DNA of 35,513 bases, taken from positions 1 to 35,513 of the forward strand of contig CAZLXG010000017.1 of assembly GCA_964563585.1 (NCBI GenBank), given 5' to 3'. This stretch comes from CAZLXG01 sp964563585 (lineage in GTDB: Bacteria; Bacteroidota; Bacteroidia; Flavobacteriales; Flavobacteriaceae). Shown here one piece after another: positions 15,246 to 23,640 of the stretch (within the stretch, counting starts at the first letter, position 1; each line of letters begins with the position of its first letter). A model generated the notes under the pieces. The model ran no database searches, had not been told where the DNA came from, and worked only from the letters and a program-made list of their open reading frames with translations. A program made the translations under genes and the position numbers.

Positions 15246-16222
15246 TCCAAATACCCCATTTTCTGCATCCAATCATCATTAAACATTTTGGCTACATAAC
15301 GACTTCCATGATCATGAAATAAGACCACAACTACATCGTCCTTTTTAAAATGCTCTTTTAATTGTAACAATCCTTTTATGGCTGCTCCTGCAGAATTACC
15401 TAAAAACATACCTTCTTCTTTCGCTAAACGTCGTGTGTAAACGGCGGCGTCTTTATCGGTTACTTTAGTAAAACCATCAATAAGACTAAAGTCTACATTT
15501 TTGGGTAAAATATCTTCACCAATACCTTCGGTTACATAAGTGTAAATTTCGTTTTGGTCAAAAATTCCCGTTTCGTGGTATTTTTTAAATACGCTTCCGT
15601 ACGTATCAATTCCCCAAATTTTTATATTCGGGTTTTGCTCTTTTAAATATTTTCCAATTCCAGAAATAGTACCACCTGTACCAACACCAACTACAAAGTG
15701 TGTGATTTTACCTTCGGTTTGTTTCCAGATTTCTGGTCCAGTTGTTTCGTAATGTGCTAAAGCGTTACTTGGATTATCGTACTGATTTACATACCACGAG
15801 TTTGGAGTTTCTTCTCCCAAACACTTTGAGACAGAGTAATAGCTTCTTGGGTCGGTTGGCTCAACATCAGTCGGACAAACAACAACCTCAGCGCCTACTG
15901 CACGAAGCATATCTACTTTTTCTTTTGATTGTTTATCGTTTATTACAAATATACATTTGTAACCTTTTACTATGCCCGCTAAAGCTAAACCCATACCTGT
16001 ATTACCCGATGTGCCTTCTATTATTGTTCCGCCTGGTTTTAATCGACCGTCGCTTTCTGCATCTTCTATCATTTTAAGTGCCATTCTATCTTTTGTAGAA
16101 TTGCCTGGGTTAAAGGCTTCGTATTTTGCTAATACTAAACATGGCAATTCTTCAGTAAGTTTATTAAGTTTTACTAATGGAGTATTACCTATTGTTTCTA
16201 GTATGTTTTTTGCGTACTGCAT
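15242..16222 (-). CDS. PLP-dependent cystathionine beta-synthase/cysteine synthase family enzyme
   Basis: The product has 326 residues, a single fold-type II PLP domain. Lys44 in NPGNSTKDR is the PLP-binding lysine, TSGNTG (71-76) and GVGTGGTISG bind cofactor phosphate and substrate, and NSAGAA closes the site. The run CPTDVEPTDPRSYYSVS, the WYVNQYDN segment and the ending NDDWMQKMGYLD are more like the catalytic core of cystathionine beta-synthase than like CysK/CysM, but the C-terminal regulatory CBS domains are absent. It therefore makes cystathionine from serine and homocysteine, or cysteine from O-acetylserine; sequence alone does not decide. Confidence 0.9.
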   Translation of the reverse strand: MQYAKNILETIGNTPLVKLNKLTEELPCLVLAKYEAFNPGNSTKDRMALKMIEDAESDGRLKPGGTIIEGTSGNTGMGLALAGIVKGYKCIFVINDKQSKEKVDMLRAVGAEVVVCPTDVEPTDPRSYYSVSKCLGEETPNSWYVNQYDNPSNALAHYETTGPEIWKQTEGKITHFVVGVGTGGTISGIGKYLKEQNPNIKIWGIDTYGSVFKKYHETGIFDQNEIYTYVTEGIGEDILPKNVDFSLIDGFTKVTDKDAAVYTRRLAKEEGMFLGNSAGAAIKGLLQLKEHFKKDDVVVVLFHDHGSRYVAKMFNDDWMQKMGYLD

Positions 16223-16340
16223 AGTTTAATTTTTCGCTACAAAAATAACTAAAAGGGAATTGTTAGAAGTTAAAAACTGATTTTAAAATTATACTTATCT
16301 CAACAAAATGCAATTAATTTAAATATAATGTAATTAATTA

Positions 16341-16433
16341 TGGTGATTACTGCGTTAGTGATTGCAACGGCATCCTTTTTTGAGGCACGAGAAAAAGATA
16401 TAGTGGAAAGCACGACCTAAAAGGGAACGCCCA
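16341..16433. ncRNA. structured intergenic element, possibly of the Flavo-1 type
   Basis: The 93-base stretch is less AT-rich than its surroundings. A hairpin is visible: ATC, a bulged C, then a T-run (16372-16381) pairs with GAAAAAGAT (16391-16399) around a 9-base loop. It is flanked by GTG/CAC and the blocks GATTGCAACGGC and ATAGTGGAAAGCAC. Elements of this general layout recur in flavobacterial intergenic regions; the name Flavo-1 is my recollection and may be wrong. It lies between two minus-strand genes, and its coding strand is uncertain. Confidence 0.35.
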
Positions 16434-16445
16434 AACTGTTTTTAT

Positions 16446-17681
16446 TTATGTGAATTTAATGGCTTTTACAGGCGATATTTTTGTGATGATGTACGATGGG
16501 ATTAAAAGCATGAGAAAACACAGTATGAGTGTGCCGATGTTTAGGGCAATTAGATAGCCAATGCTAATATAAACTGGTGCTTGAGTTACGTAATAGACGC
16601 TGGGGTCGAGCGGGAAAAGTTTGAAATATTTTTGCGCAAATAGCAAGCCTAAACCTATAATGTTACCCCAAAATAGCCCTAAAAGAATAAGATAGGATGC
16701 ATTGTATAAAAAGAGTTTTCGGATGCTGAGGTTAGTACTTCCTAAGGCTTTTAGAATACCTATCATTTGGGTGCGTTCGAGAATTAAAACAAGTAGCGCG
16801 GTTATCATGTTAATGCCTGCTACGAGTATCATAATACCGATAATGCCGTATATGTTGTTGACGAATATTTTTATCCATTCGAAAATGGAATAATACTTAT
16901 CTGATATGGTTTGTGTATTGAATGTTGATGGGGTGTTTTGGTATATTTCGATGCCTTTTTTTTGGAGCTGGCTATAATCTTCTATAAATACTTCGAAGTT
17001 TCCTATTTGGTCGCTTTCCCACTTGTTGATGCGTTGCATATGACGAATGTCGCCTATTAAATATGTGGCATCAAAATCTTGGTAACCTGAATTATAAATA
17101 CCTACAATTTTATAGCTTATTTGACTTGGTGGTTTGTTTGGGTCTGATTTTGCAAATACCATTTGAAACTTTTCACCTACTTTAAACCCTAATCTATTTG
17201 CTAAATATTGCGATATTAAAACATCTTCGTTTCGTTTTTTTGTGTAATCTGGAAGTTTCCCTTCTACTAGAAACTCTTCAAAATAACTCCAATTATAATC
17301 GCCTCCTACACCTTTTAAAATAGTGCCTTCAAAATCGGTTTCTGTTCTAATAACTCCAAATTTTGTTATAACCGCTTGTATATGGCTAATGCCTTCTACA
17401 GATTTAAATTCTGGGTAAAAATCTTGGTTTTTAGAAATTGGATAAACCGTTTCTTGCGAATTGTTACTATCGTAATTTGTAATGGTTACATGCCCATTAA
17501 ATGCCACCACTTTATCGCGAATTTTTTGTTGCAGGCCAATGCCTGTAGCAATAGAAATTAGCATCACAATAATACCAATTGCAATTGCTGCAATACCAAT
17601 TTTTATTATTGGTGCCGATATGCTACTTTTATACGCTTTACTACCAATAATGCGTTTAGCTATAAAATACTCGTAATTCAA
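16446..17681 (-). CDS. ABC transporter permease of the LolC/LolE (FtsX-like) family
   Basis: The product has 411 residues: one N-terminal membrane segment (about 25-50), a periplasmic MacB-like domain of some 220 residues, and three C-terminal membrane segments, the last near residue 400, with the FtsX-fold motif ILKALGSTNLSIRKLFL. LolCDE pulls mature lipoproteins from the inner membrane towards the outer membrane; members of this family also serve other exporters. The start is a TTG (TTGAATTACGAGTAT): the frame has a stop three codons upstream and no ATG, and the N-terminus MNYEYFIAKRI fits the family. No ATPase partner is adjacent. Confidence 0.9.
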   Translation of the reverse strand: MNYEYFIAKRIIGSKAYKSSISAPIIKIGIAAIAIGIIVMLISIATGIGLQQKIRDKVVAFNGHVTITNYDSNNSQETVYPISKNQDFYPEFKSVEGISHIQAVITKFGVIRTETDFEGTILKGVGGDYNWSYFEEFLVEGKLPDYTKKRNEDVLISQYLANRLGFKVGEKFQMVFAKSDPNKPPSQISYKIVGIYNSGYQDFDATYLIGDIRHMQRINKWESDQIGNFEVFIEDYSQLQKKGIEIYQNTPSTFNTQTISDKYYSIFEWIKIFVNNIYGIIGIMILVAGINMITALLVLILERTQMIGILKALGSTNLSIRKLFLYNASYLILLGLFWGNIIGLGLLFAQKYFKLFPLDPSVYYVTQAPVYISIGYLIALNIGTLILCFLMLLIPSYIITKISPVKAIKFT

Positions 17682-17690
17682 ATTAGATTA

Positions 17691-18974
17691 ATGACGTTTA
17701 ATGTTTTCAAAAATACAGTTTTATTATTTGTTTTAGTCATGATTTCTTGTGCTTCTAAAAGTGAAAAAAAATCTACTAAACAAGATGAGATTCTGAAACA
17801 AGTTAAGAATGACAGTTCTATTATAGTTGGTGCGAATCAAGTTGACATGTATTTGCCTTTACTAAACGGAAAACGTGTTGGTATTGTTGCGAATCAAACA
17901 TCTGTTATTAAAACCATTAAAAAAACTTCTGGTTTAAAAAAGAAAGTTGAATCTGGAATTGAAATCACTTATATAAATTACACTCACCTTGTAGATTCAT
18001 TATTGTCTTTGAATGTGAATATTTCTAAAGTTTTTGCGCCCGAACATGGTTTTCGTGGTAAAGCTGATGCTGGCGAACTAATTGATGATAGTAAAGATAC
18101 AAAAACGGGTTTACCTATTATATCGCTTCATGGCAAAAACAAAAAACCAACTCAAGAACAACTGAAAAATATTGACATTATAATATTCGATATTCAAGAT
18201 GTTGGTGTTCGATTTTACACTTATATTTCTACTTTACATTATGTTATGGAAGCTTGTGCCGAAGCTAATATTCCTGTAATTATTCTTGATAGACCAAACC
18301 CAAATGCGCATTATATTGATGGTCCAATGATGGAAACCCAACATACAAGCTTTTTAGGATTGCATCCTGTGCCTTTAGTTTATGGTATGACTATTGGCGA
18401 ATATGCACACATGATTAATGGAGAACAATGGTTAGAAAATAAAGTTAAATGTGATATTACAGTTATTCCAATTAAACATTACACACATGAGAGGTTTTAT
18501 AGTTTACCTACTAGACCTTCTCCAAATTTACCAAATGATAAATCTATTGAACTATACCCAAGTTTGGGGTTATTTGAAGGCACTAACATAAATGCTGGTC
18601 GCGGCACTGAGTTTCAGTTTCAACGCTATGGTGCGCCATTTTTAAACGAAAGAGTGTTTAGTTTTTCTTATACGCCTATTGAAAATTTTGGTGCTAAATA
18701 TCCAAAACATAAAGAAAAATATTGCTTTGGTGAGGATTTAAAAAATGAGACTATAAATGATGAAATAACACTTAAATGGTTAATAAAAGCTTATAATAAC
18801 TCAACTGATAAATCTTTAGTTTTTAATACTGATAACTTTACAATCCATGCTGGAACTAAAAAACTACAACAACAAATTGAAGCTGGTTTAACAGAAGCTG
18901 AAATAAAAAAAACGTGGCAAAAAGGTTTGAATAATTTTAAGAAAACTAGAGCAAAATACTTGCTGTATGAATAA
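17691..18974 (+). CDS. exo-beta-N-acetylmuramidase NamZ-like lipoprotein (DUF1343)
   Basis: The product has 427 residues. The signal peptide ends in MISC (Cys20). The DUF1343 signature is clear: GKRVGIVANQTS (60-71), FAPEHGFRGKADAGE (115-129, including the conserved Glu), FDIQDVGVRFYTYISTLHYVMEAC and the substrate-loop segment FEGTNINAGRGTEFQF. The family is now known as NamZ, which releases MurNAc from peptidoglycan fragments at the non-reducing end, so wall recycling is the likely job. Between VANQTS and THLVDSLL there is an insert of about 20 residues. The ATG lies 9 bases from the divergent permease start. Confidence 0.92.
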   Translation: MTFNVFKNTVLLFVLVMISCASKSEKKSTKQDEILKQVKNDSSIIVGANQVDMYLPLLNGKRVGIVANQTSVIKTIKKTSGLKKKVESGIEITYINYTHLVDSLLSLNVNISKVFAPEHGFRGKADAGELIDDSKDTKTGLPIISLHGKNKKPTQEQLKNIDIIIFDIQDVGVRFYTYISTLHYVMEACAEANIPVIILDRPNPNAHYIDGPMMETQHTSFLGLHPVPLVYGMTIGEYAHMINGEQWLENKVKCDITVIPIKHYTHERFYSLPTRPSPNLPNDKSIELYPSLGLFEGTNINAGRGTEFQFQRYGAPFLNERVFSFSYTPIENFGAKYPKHKEKYCFGEDLKNETINDEITLKWLIKAYNNSTDKSLVFNTDNFTIHAGTKKLQQQIEAGLTEAEIKKTWQKGLNNFKKTRAKYLLYE

Positions 18975-18977
18975 TGA

Positions 18978-19001
18978 ATTCCTGTCTTAGCAGGAATGAC
19001 A
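18978..19001. repeat. hairpin repeat, family B, copy 1
   Basis: ATTCCTG and CAGGAAT pair around a 5-base loop, followed by GACA. It fills the 32-base gap between two convergent genes and matches copies at 21341 and 23641. Confidence 0.65.
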
Positions 19002-19006
19002 GATTA

Positions 19007-19846
19007 TTATTCGTCTTCAGGTAAAATAGTTGGCTTTTGATATTTCTGAAACGGTTGTTTCAGCAAACTCCAAACCTTTCCATTTTCAATTTCATCAGGA
19101 AAAACATCAACACCATATATTATTTTTTCTCTATCTAATTCCTTATAAGTACCAAGAAATCTATCCCAAACCGAAAAAATATTTCCATAGTTAGAATCGG
19201 TATAAGGCAACACATAATGATGATGTACTTTATGCATATCTGGAGATACTAAAAAGTAACTCAGTGCTTTATCAACTTTTTTTGGCAACTTAATATTAGC
19301 ATGACTAAATTGTGTAGCAACTAAAGACATGGATTGGTATAACATAACAATGGCTATTGGTGCTCCAATAACAAAAACACTAAAAAGTGTAAACACATAT
19401 CTAATAACACTTTCTAGTGGGTGATGCCTGTTGGCTGTAGTAGTATCTACTTTGTGGTCGGTGTGGTGTACTAAATGCACCATCCAAAGTGGTGGCACTT
19501 TGTGTTCTACAAAATGCGGTAAATAGGCTCCGAAAAAATCCATTAACAATACCCCCAAAATACCATAAACCCAAATATTCATTTCGGGCAACCAGTTTAA
19601 AATTCCAAAATCGTTAGCCATAACCCAATCTGCCGATTTTAACAATAAAAAAGCCATAGTAAAATTTATAAGTATGGTTGTTATTGTAAAAAATATATTT
19701 GGAACTGCATGTTTCCATTTGTTGTATTTAAACTTGAATAATGGCACTGCGCTTTCAATAAGCCAGAACAATGTTAATCCACCAATAACTATCATCGCAC
19801 GATGCGATGAAGGAATATTTTCGAAATAATTTAAAATGGTTTCCAA
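19007..19846 (-). CDS. sterol desaturase/fatty acid hydroxylase family membrane enzyme
   Basis: The product has 279 residues with about five membrane segments. The eight-histidine di-iron signature is complete: HFVEH (111-115), HLVHHTDH (124-131), HHPLE (141-145) and HKVHHH (205-210). The family adds hydroxyls or double bonds to lipids and sterols with O2; the substrate here is unknown, with membrane lipids or carotenoids as candidates. The only start giving the usual N-terminus (ETILNYFENIPSSHRA) is a TTG at 19846; the next in-frame ATG is residue 18, at the edge of the first membrane segment. A possible -7 box overlaps the TTG, so the start is less certain than the gene. Confidence 0.9.
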   Translation of the reverse strand: METILNYFENIPSSHRAMIVIGGLTLFWLIESAVPLFKFKYNKWKHAVPNIFFTITTILINFTMAFLLLKSADWVMANDFGILNWLPEMNIWVYGILGVLLMDFFGAYLPHFVEHKVPPLWMVHLVHHTDHKVDTTTANRHHPLESVIRYVFTLFSVFVIGAPIAIVMLYQSMSLVATQFSHANIKLPKKVDKALSYFLVSPDMHKVHHHYVLPYTDSNYGNIFSVWDRFLGTYKELDREKIIYGVDVFPDEIENGKVWSLLKQPFQKYQKPTILPEDE

Positions 19847-19872
19847 AAGATAAAATTTATTTCTAAATATAC

Positions 19873-20364
19873 TTATTTTATTCTTTTCTTCATAGCCTCA
19901 ACAATATTAAACGCTGCAGGACACATAGCTACATTCTTTAAAGTTAAATGCGAAATTTGTTGAAACTTCTTTCTATCGGTATGCGGAAATTCTCTACATG
20001 CTTTTGGTCTAACATCATAAATAGAGCAATAATTATCTGAACCTAAAAACACACATGGCACGCTTTGTAATACATAATCGTTGTCCTCATCAATACGCAA
20101 ATACTGACTTATAAACTGCTGTGATTTTTGTCTAAAATGCTTCGAAATCCTATCAACATCTTTATCGGTAAATAATGGTCCAGTGGTTTTACAGCAGTTT
20201 GCACAAGTTAAACAATCAATTTTCTCAAACTCATCGTCATGTAATTCTTGCATTACATAATCTAAATTTTTAGGAGACTTCTTTTTTAGCTTCGTAAAGA
20301 ATTTTTTATTTTCGTTATGCTTATCTTTGGCGAGCTTTGAAAGGTTTTTAAGAATGTTTTGCAT
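19873..20364 (-). CDS. YkgJ-family cysteine-cluster protein
   Basis: The product has 163 residues. Eight Cys are arranged as CLTCANCC (51-58), PCVFLGSDNYC (103-113), KACREFP (121-127) and MCPA (147-150), the pattern of the YkgJ or CxxCxxCC family, thought to bind zinc or an iron-sulphur cluster. A basic helical N-terminus of 35 residues precedes the metal domain. The biochemical role of the family is not established. It lies 26 bases upstream of the hydroxylase gene on the same strand and may be co-transcribed with it; a metal-cluster protein next to a di-iron enzyme may be meaningful. Confidence 0.88.
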   Translation of the reverse strand: MQNILKNLSKLAKDKHNENKKFFTKLKKKSPKNLDYVMQELHDDEFEKIDCLTCANCCKTTGPLFTDKDVDRISKHFRQKSQQFISQYLRIDEDNDYVLQSVPCVFLGSDNYCSIYDVRPKACREFPHTDRKKFQQISHLTLKNVAMCPAAFNIVEAMKKRIK

Positions 20365-20387
20365 GGTGTAAAAATAGTTAATTTACG

Positions 20388-20478
20388 TCATTACGAAGAA
20401 AGAATGACTGAAGTAATCTTTAAAATTGAAACTAAAAATTAACAGATTGTCGCGACTTTATAAAAGTCTCGCAATGAC
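20388..20478. repeat. dispersed repeat, family A, both arms
   Basis: GTCATTACGA at the left end faces TCGCAATGAC at the right end, and AGTAATCT faces AGATTGT inside, so the whole forms an imperfect long hairpin of the family-A type. It separates the divergent Cys-cluster and methyltransferase genes and ends 6 bases before the first copy of the methyltransferase start. Confidence 0.6.
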
Positions 20479-20523
20479 AAACAAATGAAAGATTTATTCG
20501 GACAAGCATTATTAGATTACCAA
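20469..20523 (+). repeat. first copy of a 55-bp duplicated contig end
   Basis: These 55 bases are identical to 20624-20678 and include the first 13 codons of the methyltransferase gene. They are most simply the overlapping end of the left contig and not a biological repeat, so the truncated reading frame starting at 20485 should not be called as a gene. Confidence 0.9.
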
Positions 20524-20623
20524 NNNNNNNNNNNNNNNNNNNNNNNNNNNNNNNNNNNNNNNNNNNNNNNNNNNNNNNNNNNNNNNNNNNNNNNNNNNNN
20601 NNNNNNNNNNNNNNNNNNNNNNN
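20524..20623. other. scaffold gap of 100 N
   Basis: Exactly 100 N, the conventional filler for a gap of unknown size. Because identical 55-base ends flank it, the true distance is probably a direct overlap, with 155 bases here being artificial. Confidence 0.95.
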
Positions 20624-20639
20624 TCGCAATGACAAACAA

Positions 20640-21335
20640 ATGAAAGATTTATTCGGACAAGCATTATTAGATTACCAAAACGGGAATTATACCGAAGATA
20701 TTATTACTTCAACAAGTATTTCTGATGAAGATGTGTTACCACTTCCCTATTTATTTAGAGGCTTTTCTGAAATGCCAAAACTAGAACAAAAAACTTTACA
20801 GCTAACAAAAGGTCATGTTTTAGATGTTGGTTGTGGTAGTGGAAGCCATAGTTTGTATTTACAGAAAAAAGGTATCAAAGTAAAAGCTATCGATATTTCA
20901 AAAGGTGCGATTAACGTAGCTAAACAACGTGGTGTTAATCATGCTGAAGTAAAAAATGTTTTAGATGAAACTGAAACTTTTGACACTCTTCTTTTATTAA
21001 TGAATGGTACAGGAATTTTTCAAGAATTAAAACAAGTTTCAAAATACTTATCGCATTTAAAAAGTCTATTAAAACTAAACGGGCAAATTTTAATTGATTC
21101 TTCTGATATTAAATATATGTACGAAGATGAAGATGGTGGTTTTTGGGTTGATACCAATACAACTTATTATGGCGAACTCGATTATTTTTTATCGTATAAA
21201 GACAAAAAAGAAGATCCTTTAAAATGGTTGTATTTAGATTATGAAACTTTAAAACTTGCCAGTGAAACTGTTGGATTGCAATGTGAATTGATTTTAGAAG
21301 GTGAGCATTTTGATTATTTGGCAAGGTTGAGTTAA
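20640..21335 (+). CDS. class I SAM-dependent methyltransferase
   Basis: The product has 231 residues. The SAM-binding motif I is VLDVGCGSGSHS (60-71), followed by KVKAIDIS with the acidic ribose-binding residue, NVLDETETFDTLLLLMNGTGIF as motif II/III, and LKLNGQILIDSSDI as the post-motif strand. Such a fold methylates small molecules, lipids or proteins; the acceptor is not predictable. The ATG used is the one after the N-run; an identical start precedes the gap. The gene is alone on its strand and faces the amidohydrolase gene. Confidence 0.88.
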   Translation: MKDLFGQALLDYQNGNYTEDIITSTSISDEDVLPLPYLFRGFSEMPKLEQKTLQLTKGHVLDVGCGSGSHSLYLQKKGIKVKAIDISKGAINVAKQRGVNHAEVKNVLDETETFDTLLLLMNGTGIFQELKQVSKYLSHLKSLLKLNGQILIDSSDIKYMYEDEDGGFWVDTNTTYYGELDYFLSYKDKKEDPLKWLYLDYETLKLASETVGLQCELILEGEHFDYLARLS

Positions 21336-21340
21336 ATATA

Positions 21341-21364
21341 GACTCCTGCCTTCGCAGGAATGAC
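21341..21364. repeat. hairpin repeat, family B, copy 2
   Basis: TCCTGC and GCAGGA pair around CTTC, followed by ATGACA. It fills the 35-base gap between two convergent genes, exactly the setting of copy 1 at 18978. Confidence 0.7.
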
Positions 21365-21370
21365 AAAAAC

Positions 21371-22984
21371 TTATAATTTTTCCCCATCAATATAAGTAGC
21401 TTTTACTTTTATATCAGGAATTTGAGAAGCTTCAACTTTCATAATATTTTTTTCTAAAATTATAAAATCAGCAAATTTCCCCTTTTCAATACTGCTTTTT
21501 TCATTTTCTTCAAAATTAGAATATGCTGCCCAAATTGTCATACCTTTTAAAGTTTCTTCTCTGGTTAATCCATTTTCTATTTGATACCCTTCTTTTGGAT
21601 AACCTTTTAAATCTTGTCTTGCAACGGCAGCATAAAACGTATAAAATGGACTTACATATTCCACAGGAAAATCTGTTCCTAAAGCTACTTTTCCGTAAGC
21701 ATTCAATAACTTTTTATATGCATAAGCACCTTTAATTCGCTCGCTACCAACTCTATCTTCTGCCCAATACATATCGCTTGTAGCGTGAGTTGGCTGAATA
21801 GACGGCATAATATTATCGAACAAAGCAAAATCTTCCGGAGATACTATTTGTGCATGTTCTACACGCCAACGTCTATCATTTTTACCTTTTAAAACTTTTC
21901 TATATGTATTGAGTACAATATGATTTGCAGAATCACCAATGGCATGGGTATTCATTTGGTATTCTGAATTTGCAATACGTTTTGCAGTTTCTTGCAAAGT
22001 TTCAAAACTATTGCTTAACGTTCCATAGTGTCCAGATCTATCACTATATGGTTCTCGTAATGTTGCGCCACGTGATCCTAAAGCACCATCGGCCACAAAT
22101 TTAAACGAACGGATATTTAGCCTATCCGTTTTAATAATCCCTTTGTTTAAATAATAATCTAAGTTTTCTTTGTTTGCATTAGCCATTGCGTACACGCGAA
22201 TTTTTAATTCGCCTGCTTGTTGTAAACTATCAATAAGTTGAATGGTTTCTTTCGATAGTCCTGCTTCGTCTACTGTGGTTAATCCTAAAGCTAAACAGCT
22301 TTTTTCGGCATCTTTTAAGGCAGATACAGCTTCTTCTATAGTTGTTTCGGGCATTATTTCCCAAATCAAGCCCATAGCAGCATCTAGTAGCACACCTGTA
22401 ATTTTACCGCTTTCTTTTATAATTTCTCCACCTTCAATATGTGTGTTTTCATTTAAAGACGTTAAATTAATTGCGGCTTGATTTACTAATAATCCATGAC
22501 CATCAACTCTACCAATAGCAACTGGCGTATTAGGGAACACCGAATCTAACTTATCTTTTGTAGGTAGTTTTTTTACATCCCAATCATTTTGGTCCCAACC
22601 TCTTCCTGTTATAAATGATAGATTTTTTTCTTTTTGAAAAGCGACAAGTCTTTGAATAACTTCGTTATAACTCTTAGTACCTTCTAACCTTACTTTTTGT
22701 TCAGCTAATCCTAATCCATAAAAATGACAATGCGCATCTATGAAACCTGGAACAATGGTTTGTCCGTCGGCATCAACCATATTCGAAGCTTGATATTTAG
22801 ATATAATATCTTCAGTAGAACCTATTTCAACAAATTTTCCATCCTTAACAGCAAACGCTTCAGAAGTATCAAAATTATTATTTACGGTGTAAATATTGGC
22901 ATTAGTAACTATTAAATCTACCTGATGTTTTGTTGAACAGCTTATGGTAATTAAAGCAAGTAAAAAGATTTTTAACTTTTTCAT
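21371..22984 (-). CDS. amidohydrolase family lipoprotein (YtcJ-like)
   Basis: The product has 537 residues. The lipobox TISC puts the lipid on Cys16, so the enzyme faces away from the cytoplasm. The metal-dependent hydrolase fold is shown by PGFIDAHCHFYGLG (His85 and His87), the VDGHGLLVN segment, HAIGDSANHIVLN, WRVEHAQIVSPEDF and ALGTDFPVE, all typical of the YtcJ/exoenzyme-regulatory group of amidohydrolases. These hydrolyse C-N or C-O bonds of unknown small substrates. It is 57 bases downstream of a DUF1287 gene on the same strand. Confidence 0.92.
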   Translation of the reverse strand: MKKLKIFLLALITISCSTKHQVDLIVTNANIYTVNNNFDTSEAFAVKDGKFVEIGSTEDIISKYQASNMVDADGQTIVPGFIDAHCHFYGLGLAEQKVRLEGTKSYNEVIQRLVAFQKEKNLSFITGRGWDQNDWDVKKLPTKDKLDSVFPNTPVAIGRVDGHGLLVNQAAINLTSLNENTHIEGGEIIKESGKITGVLLDAAMGLIWEIMPETTIEEAVSALKDAEKSCLALGLTTVDEAGLSKETIQLIDSLQQAGELKIRVYAMANANKENLDYYLNKGIIKTDRLNIRSFKFVADGALGSRGATLREPYSDRSGHYGTLSNSFETLQETAKRIANSEYQMNTHAIGDSANHIVLNTYRKVLKGKNDRRWRVEHAQIVSPEDFALFDNIMPSIQPTHATSDMYWAEDRVGSERIKGAYAYKKLLNAYGKVALGTDFPVEYVSPFYTFYAAVARQDLKGYPKEGYQIENGLTREETLKGMTIWAAYSNFEENEKSSIEKGKFADFIILEKNIMKVEASQIPDIKVKATYIDGEKL

Positions 22985-23041
22985 GATTGATTTTTTTATA
23001 AAAATAAAAAAATCAATCTAATTTAGAATGCTTTTAACATG

Positions 23042-23632
23042 TTAGTTATTAACCTTAAACCGGTAATGCCCAATAATTTTAAAATCAAACAAACAATCTG
23101 CCAACACTTGTCCTGCACCAATATTATGTACAATTAAATATCGTTTCCTATCTCTTGACTTTTTATTAACCACAATGCCTATGTGTGTAATTGCTCCACC
23201 TAAATTCCAAGAAACTACATCACCAGGTTTATAATTATTAGGATTCTTAGTAATTAGCATTTCTGCACCTTTCCTTTTAAAATATGTCATAAGATTAGGA
23301 ACTCTTCTATGGTCAATATTTTTATCGGTAGTTTTTAATCCCCAGATTTTTGGGTACAAACTAAAATTGGCTTTCATATCTTCATGAACTTCTTTCTGTA
23401 AATCAATTCCTAATTTTCGATAAGCTCTAATAACTACATCTGTACAAACACCTTTATTACTTGGTACATCGCCATTTGGATAGTCTATTGAAAAATAACT
23501 TGGGTCGTAGGTTACTTTTTGATGTGTTAATTGTAAAGCAGCATCAGATAATTCTAATTCTTGTGTTGCTGTTTGTGTAAAACTTAGATTTGCATAAAGA
23601 AATAATATTATTAGAATTTTGTAATGTTTCAT
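23042..23632 (-). CDS. DUF1287 secreted protein, NlpC/P60-like
   Basis: The product has 196 residues with a signal peptide (about 1-20, ending SFTQ). The DUF1287 signature is present: GVCTDVVIRAYRKLGIDLQ with Cys63, HEDMKANFSLYP, the DHRRVPNLMTYFKRKG stretch, PGDVVSWNLGGAITHIGIVV with His150, and LIVHNIGAG with His169. A Cys-His-His arrangement in this order resembles the papain-like NlpC/P60 peptidases, so cleavage of wall peptides or an amide is likely but not shown for the family. It lies between the amidohydrolase and the barrel gene; a repeat at 23641 separates it from the barrel. Confidence 0.87.
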   Translation of the reverse strand: MKHYKILIILFLYANLSFTQTATQELELSDAALQLTHQKVTYDPSYFSIDYPNGDVPSNKGVCTDVVIRAYRKLGIDLQKEVHEDMKANFSLYPKIWGLKTTDKNIDHRRVPNLMTYFKRKGAEMLITKNPNNYKPGDVVSWNLGGAITHIGIVVNKKSRDRKRYLIVHNIGAGQVLADCLFDFKIIGHYRFKVNN

Positions 23633-23640
23633 ATTAAAAA

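Noticed and set aside
20485..20523. Start of a second methyltransferase gene before the gap
   Set aside because: It is identical to the true start after the gap and is explained by overlapping contig ends.
20432..20635. Open frame on the minus strand running through the N-run
   Set aside because: More than half of it is N and the rest is repeat sequence and the antisense of the methyltransferase start.
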